From Hofstenia miamia (Eukaryota > Xenacoelomorpha > Acoela), in contig SCFE01000005.1 of NCBI GenBank assembly GCA_004352715.1, forward strand, positions 2,593,019-2,657,018: a stretch of DNA of 64,000 nt, written 5' to 3'. Within the stretch, counting starts at the first letter, position 1, and every line of letters begins with the position of its first letter. Below the pieces are notes generated by a model. The model was not told the origin of the DNA. It saw only the letters and a list, made by a program, of their open reading frames with translations, and ran no database searches. Shown piece after piece: positions 1 through 10,777 of this stretch. The position numbers were made by a program, and so were the translations under genes.

Positions 1-164
1 NNNNNNNNNNNNNNNNNNNNNNNNNNNNNNNNNNNNNNNNNNNNNNNNNNNNNNNNNNNNNNNNNNNNNNNNNNNNNNNNNNNNNNNNNNNNNNNNNNNN
101 NNNNNNNNNNNNNNNNNNNNNNNNNNNNNNNNNNNNNNNNNNNNNNNNNNNNNNNNNNNNNNNN
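1..164. other. Assembly gap (N)
   Basis: Run of N at the window edge. Nothing can be said about its content. Exons of the minus-strand receptor gene could be hidden here. Confidence 0.99.
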
Positions 165-400
165 GTTATTTATTAGGGCCATTTGAAACTTGAGAAGGGT
201 CTAAGGATTCTAGGAGAGAATCTTTTCTTTCAGAGCACCTCTTAGGAAATTATACTCAAGGTCAAATCAGGTGACCGGGCAGGCCGCAGCTCTCTAGATG
301 ACCGTTCTTCACGACGTTCTTTCACTTCCGTCATTTGCTCGTCATTATTGCAAAAGGCATGTTCCACTAAAAATACGTGCTGTTTAACCGTCAGGACCAT
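165..400 (-). pseudogene. Internally deleted DDE transposase remnant
   Basis: Read on the minus strand from an ATG at 400, the frame begins MVLTVKQHVFLVEHAF, which resembles the N-terminal helix-turn-helix start of a common arthropod mariner-like transposase class. About 35 codons later it runs into RPARSPDLT, the motif that sits near the C-terminal end of the DDE catalytic domain. Stops follow, but the residual residues (a KEKIL stretch, then NP and TLLKF) still match the usual order after that motif. The catalytic core between the two parts is missing, so this is a dead, internally deleted copy. The assignment rests on motif recognition only. The element ends are not visible because of the gap at the left. 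Confidence 0.5.
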
Positions 401-3067
401 CTTTCACTTCAGTGAAGCTAAGTAATTATCCGACACCCTTTATTATAGTGGGCCGTGCTTATATGATATTTTCATTAATAAAAATTCTGGGATATATTTA
501 ACCAATGCGCACCACACAAAAAACACCAATTTCTGTAATAAGAGGTCTCATGTTACGATTTCTAAATTTGGAAGGTGAGAGTTAAAAAGCATTTCTTATA
601 AAATTTCTATTTGTTCTCGACAATTGAAATTTGGATTTATTTTCTACTGAAATAATTCGAATAATATTTAATGGAAATGTAAATGATTATCTCAGTGAAA
701 AATACATTCCTTTAATTGGCAATCTATCAAAGAAAGCTCAGTGGAGTACGAAAGGGGTGCATTGGGGAATGTCCCTTCAGTGTTTCAACATTGATATTTG
801 ATGGTTTGAAATCGAAATTTGTCTGTAACAATTTAAAGAATGTTGAATACTAATGTGTAGGATTCATTTTTCAGTGTCTATTTTTCCAATATACTGAAAA
901 TTTCGCGGGACTCTGTTATTGAGTTTTGCTAGCAAACCATGTTTACAATACGTATTAAAACTAGCACATTTGGAACTATCAATACCATGTATTGACCTAT
1001 TGTATAGAAGAGACATGGTGGAATGCCCCCATCAACATTGATTTTGATTGATTAAATCAAAAATGATTTAGTAAAAATTAATAAAATAATAATAATGTAT
1101 ATGGTGAGATTCATTTTCAGGGTTTTTTTAATATTTTGAGAATTTTAGGGGCGTCTCCCCGCAAAGGCAGAAAGCAGTTTGAAATTCTTGAGGTCACTGT
1201 AGCATCACTTCTATTATTAAAATTTCATTCGTGTCGAATCGGAGGAAAAGAATTTTGCAGCTGTGTTTCTGCATTTCATTTTTTGATAGTTTACACTTTT
1301 TATTTGCGTGCGAACAAGGCCCCATCGTTTAAACTTAAAATTTTAAAACCTGCAGGTACTAGATTATTTTTTACAAATAACTGTAAAAAGTTTAGAACTG
1401 TTTAGCCTTATCTTATTACATCTCTCATCAATATTAATTTTTTACTGACAGTAGGAATGGCTGCTGCTGCAAAGGTGTGATAATGTAGGATCTTCCTCAG
1501 TATAAGGCGTTAAACTATTTGATCTATGTCGTTTTAATTTATTTGCAATAAGGATTTCTGATGAATTCGAGGGAAGCGGTAATAACTACTGTTCATATGT
1601 GTTATTCGATGACTACGATTTAATATTTTGAGACAATCAAGAGCAAAATAGATTTGGGGGATTTTGGAATTGAGAGTGGCAACAGGTATCCAAAAGAATC
1701 CAATAAATCCCCTCAACAAGTGTTACGTACTATCATCAATTTGTGATGAAATCCAAAGAATAATTTGGAACTAACTAGTTGACCAAATCAGTAATTTTTT
1801 TAGTTGTTTTATCTTGGAATCGTGCGGATCTTCAATGCTGTATTTACAAAGTAGGCAATACAAATGTTAATATAAAGGACTACAATCAATATTTCAATTG
1901 ATGCCATTGTTAACAGCATCAACTTTGATTCAATTGAACCTAAGTGCATGCATATTCCAGTTAGTGTCGTTTATTATTTAAAAACAATCGTGTTAATAAA
2001 TAATAAATTAGTTTAGTTTTTATGTAAAGTAAATTTTGTTGTTCACCCTTTGACTAGCACTACTCAATTACTGTTATCGTACATGTATGCTTAATTGTAT
2101 TCTTTTGTTCAAATATTAGCAGACATTAGCCGCAGACAGGAGAAAACCTGTAGCATCTGTTAGTAGGCATGATGAAAAGACTTTGGAGTTGGGTATGAAT
2201 AAATGATGAGTGTTGACTTTCGTCCCTTTGACATTCGTAGGTTAAATTTTCAAACGCTCTCCATTTCTAGTTTATTTTCAATTGTTTCCATCATTTTAAA
2301 CTAATATAAGAAATTTCTCCTTTTAAAAATATATAATTTTCCTTACGAAGAAAATTTTAAACATGTCATAAATTACTCAATTTTGAAAATGTTCTTTCCA
2401 AACATCTGGAGACTCATTTTTGTATAACCAAAGCGGTTAAACATAAATCTCAAATCGTGTCCTGCGGAAAGGCCTTCCTTGTAGCTGCTTTCTGCAGCAT
2501 TTGCAATTCAAATGGTAATCGATTAGTGGTTGGCATTAATTCTTCCATCATCGTTTTATCCTGGAATTTCATCAATAGACTCCAGTTCTTTGTGAAACTA
2601 CTTTCTTGATGTTTATTTTTTTTATTAAGAGAACACACATTTTGACCTTCTTAAAATACTACTGATCTCAAGTAAAAAAATTTTAGAAGTAGCTAATAAA
2701 ATGAGACGCAATGAAGCTCATAAGCCTCAATGAAAGTATCTACTTCTTTTCTGTTTATTTCAAATAGCAAATGCGGCTCCTTCCGTATTTGGATGTATAA
2801 CATTGCTGTAACTTCTTCACAGTCACAATCGCCTTAGCAAATTTGAATAAAGAGGTGATTCATTACTAAAATTCACTATCCGAAAGACGCTAGTGAAATT
2901 TCAAACTCGGTTTCTGTGAGCTGATATGCCTGGAACTTTGGTGTTAATGTTCTCACGGGTCTCACGTCACCAATGTATTTAAAATTTTGTATTTATTGAT
3001 GAAAACTATTCGATGTCACAATAAAATCTGACAACGCGCACCAATTAATCCCAAAAAATTTTTAATA
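401..3067. other. AT-rich stretch without a clear gene
   Basis: No long coding frame and no recognisable protein family here. Short GC-richer islets with splice-like borders occur near 1148-1190 and 2120-2192 (plus strand) and 2450-2600 (open on both strands). None links to a neighbour with a compatible phase. Confidence 0.5.
2120..2192 (+). CDS. Orphan candidate exon
   Basis: A 73-base open segment bordered by an AG acceptor after an AT-rich tract (2118-2119) and a GTATGA donor at 2193. In phase 0 it reads QTLAADRRKPVASVSRHDEK and a few more residues. Codon use looks protein-like and it is GC-richer than its surroundings. No partner exon was found, so it may be a chance match or belong to a plus-strand gene hidden by the gap at 3199. 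Confidence 0.15.
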
Positions 3068-3198
3068 CAGTATTCCCTTGCTATTCGCAGGGGTTACGTT
3101 CTTTACTCCCCCACGAATAGCAAAAACCCGCGAATATTGGATGCAGTTTTTAAACGTCTATGTATGATATTATATACGGTACTAAATGCTTCCCAAAC
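3068..3198 (+). mobile_element. Tigger/pogo-type terminal sequence, cut by gap
   Basis: Starts with CAGTATTCCCTTGCTATTCG after a TA dinucleotide, then a GGGGTTACGTTC block and a second CGAATAGC...CCGCGAATA block. This double-block layout is typical of Tigger/pogo DNA transposon ends, which insert at TA. The rest of the element runs into the 1000-N gap. No transposase is visible. Confidence 0.6.
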
Positions 3199-4198
3199 NN
3201 NNNNNNNNNNNNNNNNNNNNNNNNNNNNNNNNNNNNNNNNNNNNNNNNNNNNNNNNNNNNNNNNNNNNNNNNNNNNNNNNNNNNNNNNNNNNNNNNNNNN
3301 NNNNNNNNNNNNNNNNNNNNNNNNNNNNNNNNNNNNNNNNNNNNNNNNNNNNNNNNNNNNNNNNNNNNNNNNNNNNNNNNNNNNNNNNNNNNNNNNNNNN
3401 NNNNNNNNNNNNNNNNNNNNNNNNNNNNNNNNNNNNNNNNNNNNNNNNNNNNNNNNNNNNNNNNNNNNNNNNNNNNNNNNNNNNNNNNNNNNNNNNNNNN
3501 NNNNNNNNNNNNNNNNNNNNNNNNNNNNNNNNNNNNNNNNNNNNNNNNNNNNNNNNNNNNNNNNNNNNNNNNNNNNNNNNNNNNNNNNNNNNNNNNNNNN
3601 NNNNNNNNNNNNNNNNNNNNNNNNNNNNNNNNNNNNNNNNNNNNNNNNNNNNNNNNNNNNNNNNNNNNNNNNNNNNNNNNNNNNNNNNNNNNNNNNNNNN
3701 NNNNNNNNNNNNNNNNNNNNNNNNNNNNNNNNNNNNNNNNNNNNNNNNNNNNNNNNNNNNNNNNNNNNNNNNNNNNNNNNNNNNNNNNNNNNNNNNNNNN
3801 NNNNNNNNNNNNNNNNNNNNNNNNNNNNNNNNNNNNNNNNNNNNNNNNNNNNNNNNNNNNNNNNNNNNNNNNNNNNNNNNNNNNNNNNNNNNNNNNNNNN
3901 NNNNNNNNNNNNNNNNNNNNNNNNNNNNNNNNNNNNNNNNNNNNNNNNNNNNNNNNNNNNNNNNNNNNNNNNNNNNNNNNNNNNNNNNNNNNNNNNNNNN
4001 NNNNNNNNNNNNNNNNNNNNNNNNNNNNNNNNNNNNNNNNNNNNNNNNNNNNNNNNNNNNNNNNNNNNNNNNNNNNNNNNNNNNNNNNNNNNNNNNNNNN
4101 NNNNNNNNNNNNNNNNNNNNNNNNNNNNNNNNNNNNNNNNNNNNNNNNNNNNNNNNNNNNNNNNNNNNNNNNNNNNNNNNNNNNNNNNNNNNNNNNNN
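3199..4198. other. Assembly gap of exactly 1000 N
   Basis: The round length suggests a placeholder, so the true size is unknown. Confidence 0.97.
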
Positions 4199-4693
4199 TC
4201 TAATCATGGTAAGTTTTTTAATATTTTTAATATCTATTGGGCTATGGCAAATTTTTCGTCTAATGTCCATGTTATACAATAATTGCGCCAGAGCATTCTA
4301 TATAATTTTAATTTTCGCTAATATAAAATGTAACTTTACTTTTGCAAATTCATCTCAAGGCTTTAAGTTCTTAGTCAATACAAAAATTCTCAAAACCATT
4401 TAAATTTATCGGTCTTATTGTTCTTCCAATTTTTTCCCATCTGAGCTATTTCTATTTACTATAATAAATAATATATTGACAAAACAATATTTTCTCTAAT
4501 TCAATAAGTTATTATTATTGACCGGAATCTAACCTAATCCTGGTCTTATCAGACCAATCAAAGTATGCGAATACACTCAATGCATTAACAAAGTACAATC
4601 TATAAATTCGACTAAATATATTCATATTAACTTTCAAAACCTTTCTTCAAAAAATATGAATTCAATCAATTCGTACGAGAACTTGGGTCAAAT

Positions 4694-4828
4694 TTTGTCA
4701 TTGGCATATCCGAAACATGGCTTACAAATGGTCATTCAAATTCCCTCTGGTCAATTCATGATTCCAAATTCAAAGTATTTAGAACAGATAGAAATCATAC
4801 TTTACACCACAATAATTTCTGCAAATAG
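4694..4828 (+). pseudogene. LINE endonuclease fragment
   Basis: Frame reading FVIGISETWLTNGHSNS and continuing to VFRTDRNHT before a stop at 4826. The ISETWL motif followed about 25 residues later by an R-x-D-R motif is the signature of the apurinic-type endonuclease domain of non-LTR retrotransposons. The matching upstream frame is shifted (IHINFQNLSSKN from about 4624), so the domain is broken. Confidence 0.7.
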
Positions 4829-5218
4829 TAAACCTTGATTGATTATTTTATGGTTTCAGAGAACGACTATTTTATAAATATATTTGCTCTGAATTTCCTT
4901 ATTCTGACCATTGTCTCATAATAACTTATTCTAATAAGNAAACGATTAACTATCCATCTAGATACTGGACCAAAATATAAGAAAAGTCAGAAAAAATATC
5001 ATAAAACTTGTAACCTATTTAAAAAACGAAAATTTGATTAAAACTTACTCATCACAAACACCGAGCGAAATGTTCAATAACTTTAATAAAACTTTATTAT
5101 TCCATTTAGACATTTGTTGCCCTGAAAAGAATATTTATGAAATGGAAAAAATTGATAATGTTGCTTAAAAGTCTCAAAGCCATGGATAGATGCAAAATGC
5201 AGAGAGTTAATCGGATAA

Positions 5219-5716
5219 NNNNNNNNNNNNNNNNNNNNNNNNNNNNNNNNNNNNNNNNNNNNNNNNNNNNNNNNNNNNNNNNNNNNNNNNNNNNNNNNNN
5301 NNNNNNNNNNNNNNNNNNNNNNNNNNNNNNNNNNNNNNNNNNNNNNNNNNNNNNNNNNNNNNNNNNNNNNNNNNNNNNNNNNNNNNNNNNNNNNNNNNNN
5401 NNNNNNNNNNNNNNNNNNNNNNNNNNNNNNNNNNNNNNNNNNNNNNNNNNNNNNNNNNNNNNNNNNNNNNNNNNNNNNNNNNNNNNNNNNNNNNNNNNNN
5501 NNNNNNNNNNNNNNNNNNNNNNNNNNNNNNNNNNNNNNNNNNNNNNNNNNNNNNNNNNNNNNNNNNNNNNNNNNNNNNNNNNNNNNNNNNNNNNNNNNNN
5601 NNNNNNNNNNNNNNNNNNNNNNNNNNNNNNNNNNNNNNNNNNNNNNNNNNNNNNNNNNNNNNNNNNNNNNNNNNNNNNNNNNNNNNNNNNNNNNNNNNNN
5701 NNNNNNNNNNNNNNNN
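5219..5716. other. Assembly gap (N) inside the LINE
   Basis: A 498-base N run between the LINE linker and the sequence before its reverse transcriptase palm. It probably hides the N-terminal part of the polymerase. Confidence 0.95.
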
Positions 5717-5804
5717 AAGTAAATGTGGGAAAGTAAAACTAAAAAAGTAAAAAATGCAAACTAAATTAGGTCACATAAATACCACAAAAACTAGTAAAAG
5801 TACA

Positions 5805-5950
5805 TCCATGACGTCAGTAAAACACCCCCCGCCAATATCCACGGCGTCTCAGGTCAAAGGCCACCCCTCTCGACCAATCAGAAAGAAGTGGCACGGGCTG
5901 GACTCCACCTCTCGACCAATCAGAAAAAAGTGGCACGAAATGGACTCGTC
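5805..5950 (+). promoter_or_regulatory. CRE / GC-box / CCAAT-box cluster
   Basis: Within 120 bases there is a perfect CRE palindrome TGACGTCA (5809-5816), a CCCCCCGCC GC-box-like run (5825-5833), a CCAAT in GCCAATATCC (5831-5840), and two copies of GACCAATCAG (5872-5881 and 5914-5923), a strong CCAAT-box (NF-Y) match. Such a cluster is typical of animal promoters. It lies just right of a gap and upstream of LINE reverse transcriptase remnants. I see no TATA box or obvious start site. It may be a promoter, a LINE 5' regulatory piece, or chance. Confidence 0.3.
5866..5949 (+). repeat. Two 42-bp tandem repeats with CCAAT box
   Basis: Copies at 5866-5907 and 5908-5949 begin CCTCTCGACCAATCAGAAA and differ at only a few positions. 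Each carries one GACCAATCAG box. The unit is a multiple of three, so the open frame over it also repeats 14 residues (SRPIRKKWH...). I think the frame is incidental. Confidence 0.85.
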
Positions 5951-5995
5951 TTCTACTACTTAAATGGAATTTTATCTGACTGGATTTTTATTTAA

Positions 5996-6550
5996 AATGT
6001 TGTTCCACAAGGAACAATTATAGAACCATTACTAATAAACATGTATGTAAACGATTTGAGCAATCAGACTGCATGTAATGTCGTACAATATGCTGACGAT
6101 ACTATGCTATTGAGTTCACATAAGTCTCCTGAAATTGCCATAAAAGTTCTGGAAGAGTGCATTTATCTTGCCCAATATTTTGCATCATTAAGGCTGAGAA
6201 TAAACCCATTTAAAACACAATTTTGTATAATTAGTCCTAAATCTAACGATAACAACACAAGCGTTTCTCAATATAAATTAAAATTTAATGATACGTACAT
6301 AGAACAAGTAAATTCCTTCAAATATCTAGGTATAATTTTTGATTCTCAACTTAATTTTACAAAGCAAATAAATAATGTTATAAATAAAATGGGTATTTCA
6401 ATTAATGCTCTCAGCAATACATCTCAACAACTTCCAACCAAAGCAAATATTCAATTAATTCACACATTAATACTAAATCACTTTAATTATGGAAACATAC
6501 TAAATACTTTTATTTATGGAAACATACTATATACTGACATATATCAATAA
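5996..6550 (+). pseudogene. LINE reverse transcriptase palm
   Basis: Open from just after a stop at 5993. Reads NVVPQGTIIEPLLIN, then YVNDL, then VVQYADDTMLL with the catalytic YADD, then FKYLGIIFDSQLNF. These are the ordered motifs of a non-LTR reverse transcriptase: PQG, ND(L), YADD, and the K-LG thumb-proximal motif. The usual 'GPLLF' is degraded to EPLLI. The frame ends at 6550 in a short duplication of the NILNTFIYGNIL region. Truncated upstream by stops and the gap, so a pseudogene. Confidence 0.85.
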
Positions 6551-6620
6551 ATTTTGAATAAAATAAATGTAAAAATATATTGGGCTATAAAAATAGCAGT
6601 TAATCATTTACATAACAAGA

Positions 6621-6960
6621 ATGCAGAAAAAAAAATTAACAAAAACTTTTCTAAATCCACAGTGTATAATTTGTAAAAATGTGTTAGCTACTTTCTTTAA
6701 AATATTTAATAATATTGTTCCTTATAAGAAATCTAATGTTTTATCCTCCAAAATATCGTTTAGACATAATTTTAGAACACTAAAAATTAAACCTCTTAAA
6801 CAAGAAAATAATGAAAAATTCATTTCTCAATACATCAATAAATATATGGAATAATATACCCAAATCTATAAAACAAATCAAAAAATTAGAATATTCAAAG
6901 ACAAAATAAATAAACACTTTCATAGTTATACAAAGGAAAGACTTGAAAACAAATAGCGAG
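6621..6960 (+). pseudogene. LINE reverse transcriptase C-terminal tail
   Basis: Reads FFKIFNNIVPYKKSNVLS and FRTLKIKP in one frame, then IWNNIPKSIKQIKKL in another frame from about 6846. The W-N-x-I-P motif near the end is typical of this LINE class after the thumb. A frame change and stops show decay. It directly follows the palm fragment and belongs to the same element. Confidence 0.6.
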
Positions 6961-7150
6961 GTTTTAAATTTTATAATACTGACTATTCAATTGACCGCAT
7001 ATAAATGCGCCATGTCTAGGCCATTAGTTATAATTGCCTTTATAAATATTCATTTGTGTGCATGTATATTTGTTTTTTTACTTCTGTAGTTTTTTTGACG
7101 CTATTTAGAGTTGTAAACAGTATTTTATATTGTACAAATCAACTTTAAAT

Positions 7151-8199
7151 ATAAACATCTTTTCTTCTTCCCTAAGTTTCTTTTTTCTAAAAAAATTCTG
7201 GAAATTTAAGATTTTAATTAGTATTATTCAAATAATTGATAATTTGAAGAAAGGAATGTTTGTCTAACAAAAAAGACTTATTTGTCTAAAAAATAATTAC
7301 AAAAAATGAATTCTTAAAGGTTGGCCCAAATATGTTTAAATTCTAGGTAAATCAATTTGCAACAAATAATAAAAGATTGCAGCGGAAGTTGTTATAGTCC
7401 ATTAGAGCTTTAACAGAATAAAGATTGAATAGTTTGATAAACGTCATCTTGTACTCTTGTTAAATTTGGAATCAGAATTCATTCATCTTAAATAATTCTA
7501 TTTTATATATTTAGCTACTTAAATAATGTAGATGGTAAAAATAAACTTTCTGAGCAATATATGCGTGCTATAACAACAACATTAATCTAATGTTAAGCTA
7601 AAAAACTAAGAAATGTTTAGGAGTAAATAAGAATTATGAAGCTAAAAAACTAAGAAATGTTTAGGAGTAAATAAGAATTATGTACATTATTACAATAGCT
7701 TGTATTATATACAGAGTAATTAAATTTAATATTTCTTGTATATCGTTTTAAATGAATATGAGAAACTCATATATTTTCAAATGGTATTGCAAATTTGAAC
7801 TACAGAAAAATTTTACACAAATGAAATAGAGTTTCCTATTTTGCAATTCTTTGTCATGTTGAACAGACAAAACTATAATTGAAATCGATAATGTATCATG
7901 CGCCATGAAAAAATTCAAAAAGTGATTTAACATGTATTTTCAAGTATAGCGATGCCTAAATGTACTAGAAATTATATATATATATATAAATGTTTTTTAA
8001 AACCTCATCATGAACGCATTTCCAACCATAAACCCTTGATATTTTGCAGGGTAGGGTCTCTTTACACTACCTACTTCCATAGTAAATATACATAAGTTCG
8101 AGTGAATGCTATGGGACCAATGGCCAAAAAAATGCCTTAGAAATGTCGGAAGGTTTACGCCAAATGTAAGGTTTTTGCATTTTCCATAGCAAAAAGCGT
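7151..8199. other. AT-rich, no gene seen
   Basis: Apart from the 44-bp duplication and a short (TA)n run at 7974-7988, I see nothing here that can be supported. Confidence 0.5.
7597..7682 (+). repeat. 44-bp perfect tandem duplication
   Basis: The unit starting GCTAAAAAACTAAGAAATGT is present twice head to tail (7597-7640 and 7641-7682). Probably a recent slippage or repair duplication. Confidence 0.9.
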
Positions 8200-8886
8200 A
8201 TATATATATATATATATATTTTCAGAAGTGAAACGTCTGATGATATGATATCCCCGAAAATACTTCGGGATCGCTCTACAGGTCGGGCCATGTTATGTTG
8301 ATTCATCCTTTCCAAATGTTTAGAAATAATCATCTCGCGAATGACAATAAGTACGTAACTAGGCATCATATAGGGTGAAGAAAGACTGTTTTTAGATAAA
8401 ATTAATAGAATGAAAAAAGCTCAACCAATGAAATTATTTACGGATTCTCCGATTTGGTCTGAAATGGCCGAATACATTTTTCCAAGAAAAAATTAGCTAA
8501 CCACAAGCATGGTAGCATTTCTCCTTGAAGTGAAAAGTAAACAGCGGTAATTATGTCTCAACATTGATGAATTCATCTTTCTGCAACACCAAATCTAATT
8601 AAAAATTACCTATGACATTCTTGGCATCAATTTCTTCTTGGAAATATTTATGACAAATCATGGGTGGCCGAATTCTTTTTTCCATTACTATATATATATN
8701 NNNNNNNNNNNNNNNNNNNNNNNNNNNNNNNNNNNNNNNNNNNNNNNNNNNNNNNNNNNNNNNNNNNNNNNNNNNNNNNNNNNNNNNNNNNNNNNNNNNN
8801 NNNNNNNNNNNNNNNNNNNNNNNNNNNNNNNNNNNNNNNNNNNNNNNNNNNNNNNNNNNNNNNNNNNNNNNNNNNNNNNNNNNNNN

Positions 8887-8919
<33 letters not shown>
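8200..8919. repeat. (TA)n microsatellites around a 187-N gap
   Basis: TA runs at 8200-8219, 8690-8699 and 8889-8918. The N gap 8700-8886 begins and ends inside TA repeats, so assembly very likely broke in the microsatellite. Bases 8220-8690 between them hold no supported gene. Confidence 0.9.
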
Positions 8920-8921
<2 letters not shown>

Positions 8922-9406
8922 GTTGTCTAGGTAAAAGTTGTGGAGTGGCAAAATAATGGAAAATGAATTTGTAGTTGGTGCTATATGGTTTCAAAACATA
9001 GTTTATTTTTATATATAGATGGACGAGGCGTAATTTTTTATAACCGCATTGCTCCGTACCCGCATTACTATTAGAAAAATTCAAGCTCACTCGCTATTTT
9101 CTAAATGTCGCCTATCGATTAAACTAAAAAATGTCAATCACCGAATAGATTTTCTATGAATTTTGTTAAATTGAGTGAATGATGTCAAATATATTATATT
9201 ATATAGATTTCGTAGTACAATATATAATATATTAGTTTAGTATTACACATGTAACAATCCGCATGTAACACCGCAATCCGCGTGGCTTTTGAAATTCAGT
9301 ACCCGCACTGCTCCGCACCCGCGCGGGTCCATCTTTGTTTACTATATCAAATCCTGTTCCATTTACTTAAGCATGGGTAAAAATAAAGCTTTTACCTAGA
9401 CAACGA
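8920..9406. mobile_element. MITE with 18-bp terminal inverted repeats, nested insert
   Basis: TCGTTGTCTAGGTAAAAG at 8920-8937 is matched exactly by its reverse complement at 9389-9406, and both ends abut TATA-rich sequence. That fits a TA-targeting, Tc1/mariner-type MITE of about 490 bases. There is no coding capacity. A second pair, AGATGGAC (9018-9025) and GTCCATCT (9328-9335), brackets a GC-rich interior with 'ACCCGCACTGCTCCGCACCC'-type repeats. This suggests another element nested inside the first. Confidence 0.65.
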
Positions 9407-9409
9407 CGA

Positions 9410-10065
9410 TATATGAATATGAACCACCATAAAATACCTTTAATTAACATTTAAATCATCACTGTAGAGAGTAAGGCAAATCTACAAATATCATCCAAAT
9501 ATAAAAGTCATTGCTTGTTTTTAGATTTTTCTCTATATACATACATAGATGAAGAAAAAAAAACACAATATTTGCAAAGCCATATATTTAGAAATAGACA
9601 TCTTAAACAAAATCAACATTCGTAATACACAAAATGTACAATATAGAAACTGCATTTAGCGAATGCGGCTAGAGACTTAAATAGAATCAGTATAAAGTCG
9701 TTCGATAGAGGGCGAAAAATGAGTTCTCTTACTAATAGGCCGTTCAGGCGCCGTATTGTAACCTAAAAAGTTAGGAATTAATACTTTCTAATGTCCTAAA
9801 CATTATAAATTCGAAAACGAAGGGCGATTTTCTTAGCACAACCATTAAAATGATCAGTTGTTTTAAAACAGTAATTAAAAAGTGTATGTTGAAAGTTCTA
9901 ATGCTATACTATAACTAAGTACAAAGCCATCAGGTTTTCAATTTTAGCTCCCTCAATTTGGGCAAAATGTCAACGTAATGTTATTTACTAAAACCTCTTC
10001 CATGTGGATTTAATGCCATAAGGTTTTTATGGACCGGAATCAAATGTACTGTTCGGAACGGGCCT
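9410..10065. other. No gene seen
   Basis: AT-rich sequence without recognisable coding or repeat structure. A short GC-richer spot near 9740-9765 is unexplained. Confidence 0.5.
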
Positions 10066-10245
10066 TACATATCCAGGGACGTACGCAGGATTTTCTGAGA
10101 AAATAGACCCTAAAAATGCATTTCACGATCTTAGATTTTAAATTTTAAATTTTTTACGAAAAATTTTTTGATTTATCCAGTCAAAATCAAATTTGGAAAC
10201 TTGACGGGGGGCATTCCACCCCCTGCGTACGCCACTGTACATATC
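10066..10245 (+). mobile_element. hAT-type MITE with 8-bp target duplication
   Basis: The element spans 10074-10237 (164 bases). It starts CAGGGACGTACGCAGG and ends CCCTGCGTACGCCACTG; the ends are imperfect inverted repeats of the CAGNGGCGTACGC type common among hAT transposons. It is flanked by the perfect 8-base direct repeat TACATATC at 10066-10073 and 10238-10245, the target-duplication length hAT transposases make. No coding capacity. The interior includes GGGGGGCATTCCACCCCC, a short self-complementary tract. Confidence 0.9.
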
Positions 10246-10687
10246 TATTCCCCATGGCCCTAGCGAAATAGTAAAAAACTGCATATTGTAACACACATGT
10301 AAAATAATAAGATGTACAAAAAACGAATGTCATTCTTATAGTGATAGCAAACTAAGTATGACATAAAAAAGCGTGATATATCAAAAATGATTCCATAATT
10401 ACCTGAATTATAGAGTCCAGTATTGGACGCAAAATCGAAACATTTCTTATTACTAACTATAGCAATTTGCAACTTCCTGTTTTCAGTAAATACTTTATTG
10501 TAAAACCGTTCTGTCTATTTCCGAATTATAAAAGCAAAAGCAATAACAAGGTGCTGGAAAAGCCAAATTTTGAAAAATTTCAACAAAATAAATAAATGCG
10601 ACCAATACTACGATGACGACTAACAGTCGACAATGCTACCTAAAAAAAGTTTCAGTAATATGTTACCCTAACTAAGAATGGAGGTGC

Positions 10688-10777
10688 TCAGACTTTTGGA
10701 ATTTGCACGACCTCCATGACTCGGTCCACAATACAATCACATTTATAAGTTTGTCTCACACATTTGACTCTACTGTT
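10688..10777 (-). CDS. Candidate terminal exon, minus strand
   Basis: After an acceptor-like GGATAATTTAG, thirty codons read NSRVKCVRQTYKCDCIVDRV and a few more residues to a TGA at 10688. Composition and codon use stand out from the AT-rich surroundings. It needs a phase-0 donor. The last confident receptor exon (13403) ends in phase 1, and in that phase this exon meets a stop at once, so an extra exon would be needed to join it. It may be unrelated or a transposon scrap. Confidence 0.15.
   Translation of the reverse strand, partial: NSRVKCVRQTYKCDCIVDRVMEVVQIPKV

Larger units (their letters stand above)
4600..7150 (+). mobile_element. Decayed non-LTR retrotransposon (LINE)
   Basis: Plus-strand remnants in the expected order: an endonuclease segment with ISETWL (4706-4723), an SDHCLI-like endonuclease end near 4900, a linker reading KPWIDAKCRELI near 5177-5213, a gap, then a reverse transcriptase palm with YADDT (from 5996), and a C-terminal tail with WNNIP near 6848. 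The motifs fit the Jockey/CR1-like LINE group. Frames are broken by several stops and shifts, so the copy is inactive. The 5' end is not defined. The 3' end is put near 7150, where recognisable sequence fades. Bases 5717-5950 do not look like LINE and may be an insertion or a mis-joined contig. Confidence 0.75.

Noticed and set aside
3137-4403. Long open frames spanning the N gap
   Set aside because: They are open only because N codons were read through; there is no coding evidence in the few real bases.
8109-8369. Minus-strand frame MMPSYVLIVIREMIISKHLE...
   Set aside because: Runs into a TA microsatellite and lacks splice borders. Protein-like look over 40 residues only; possibly repeat-derived.
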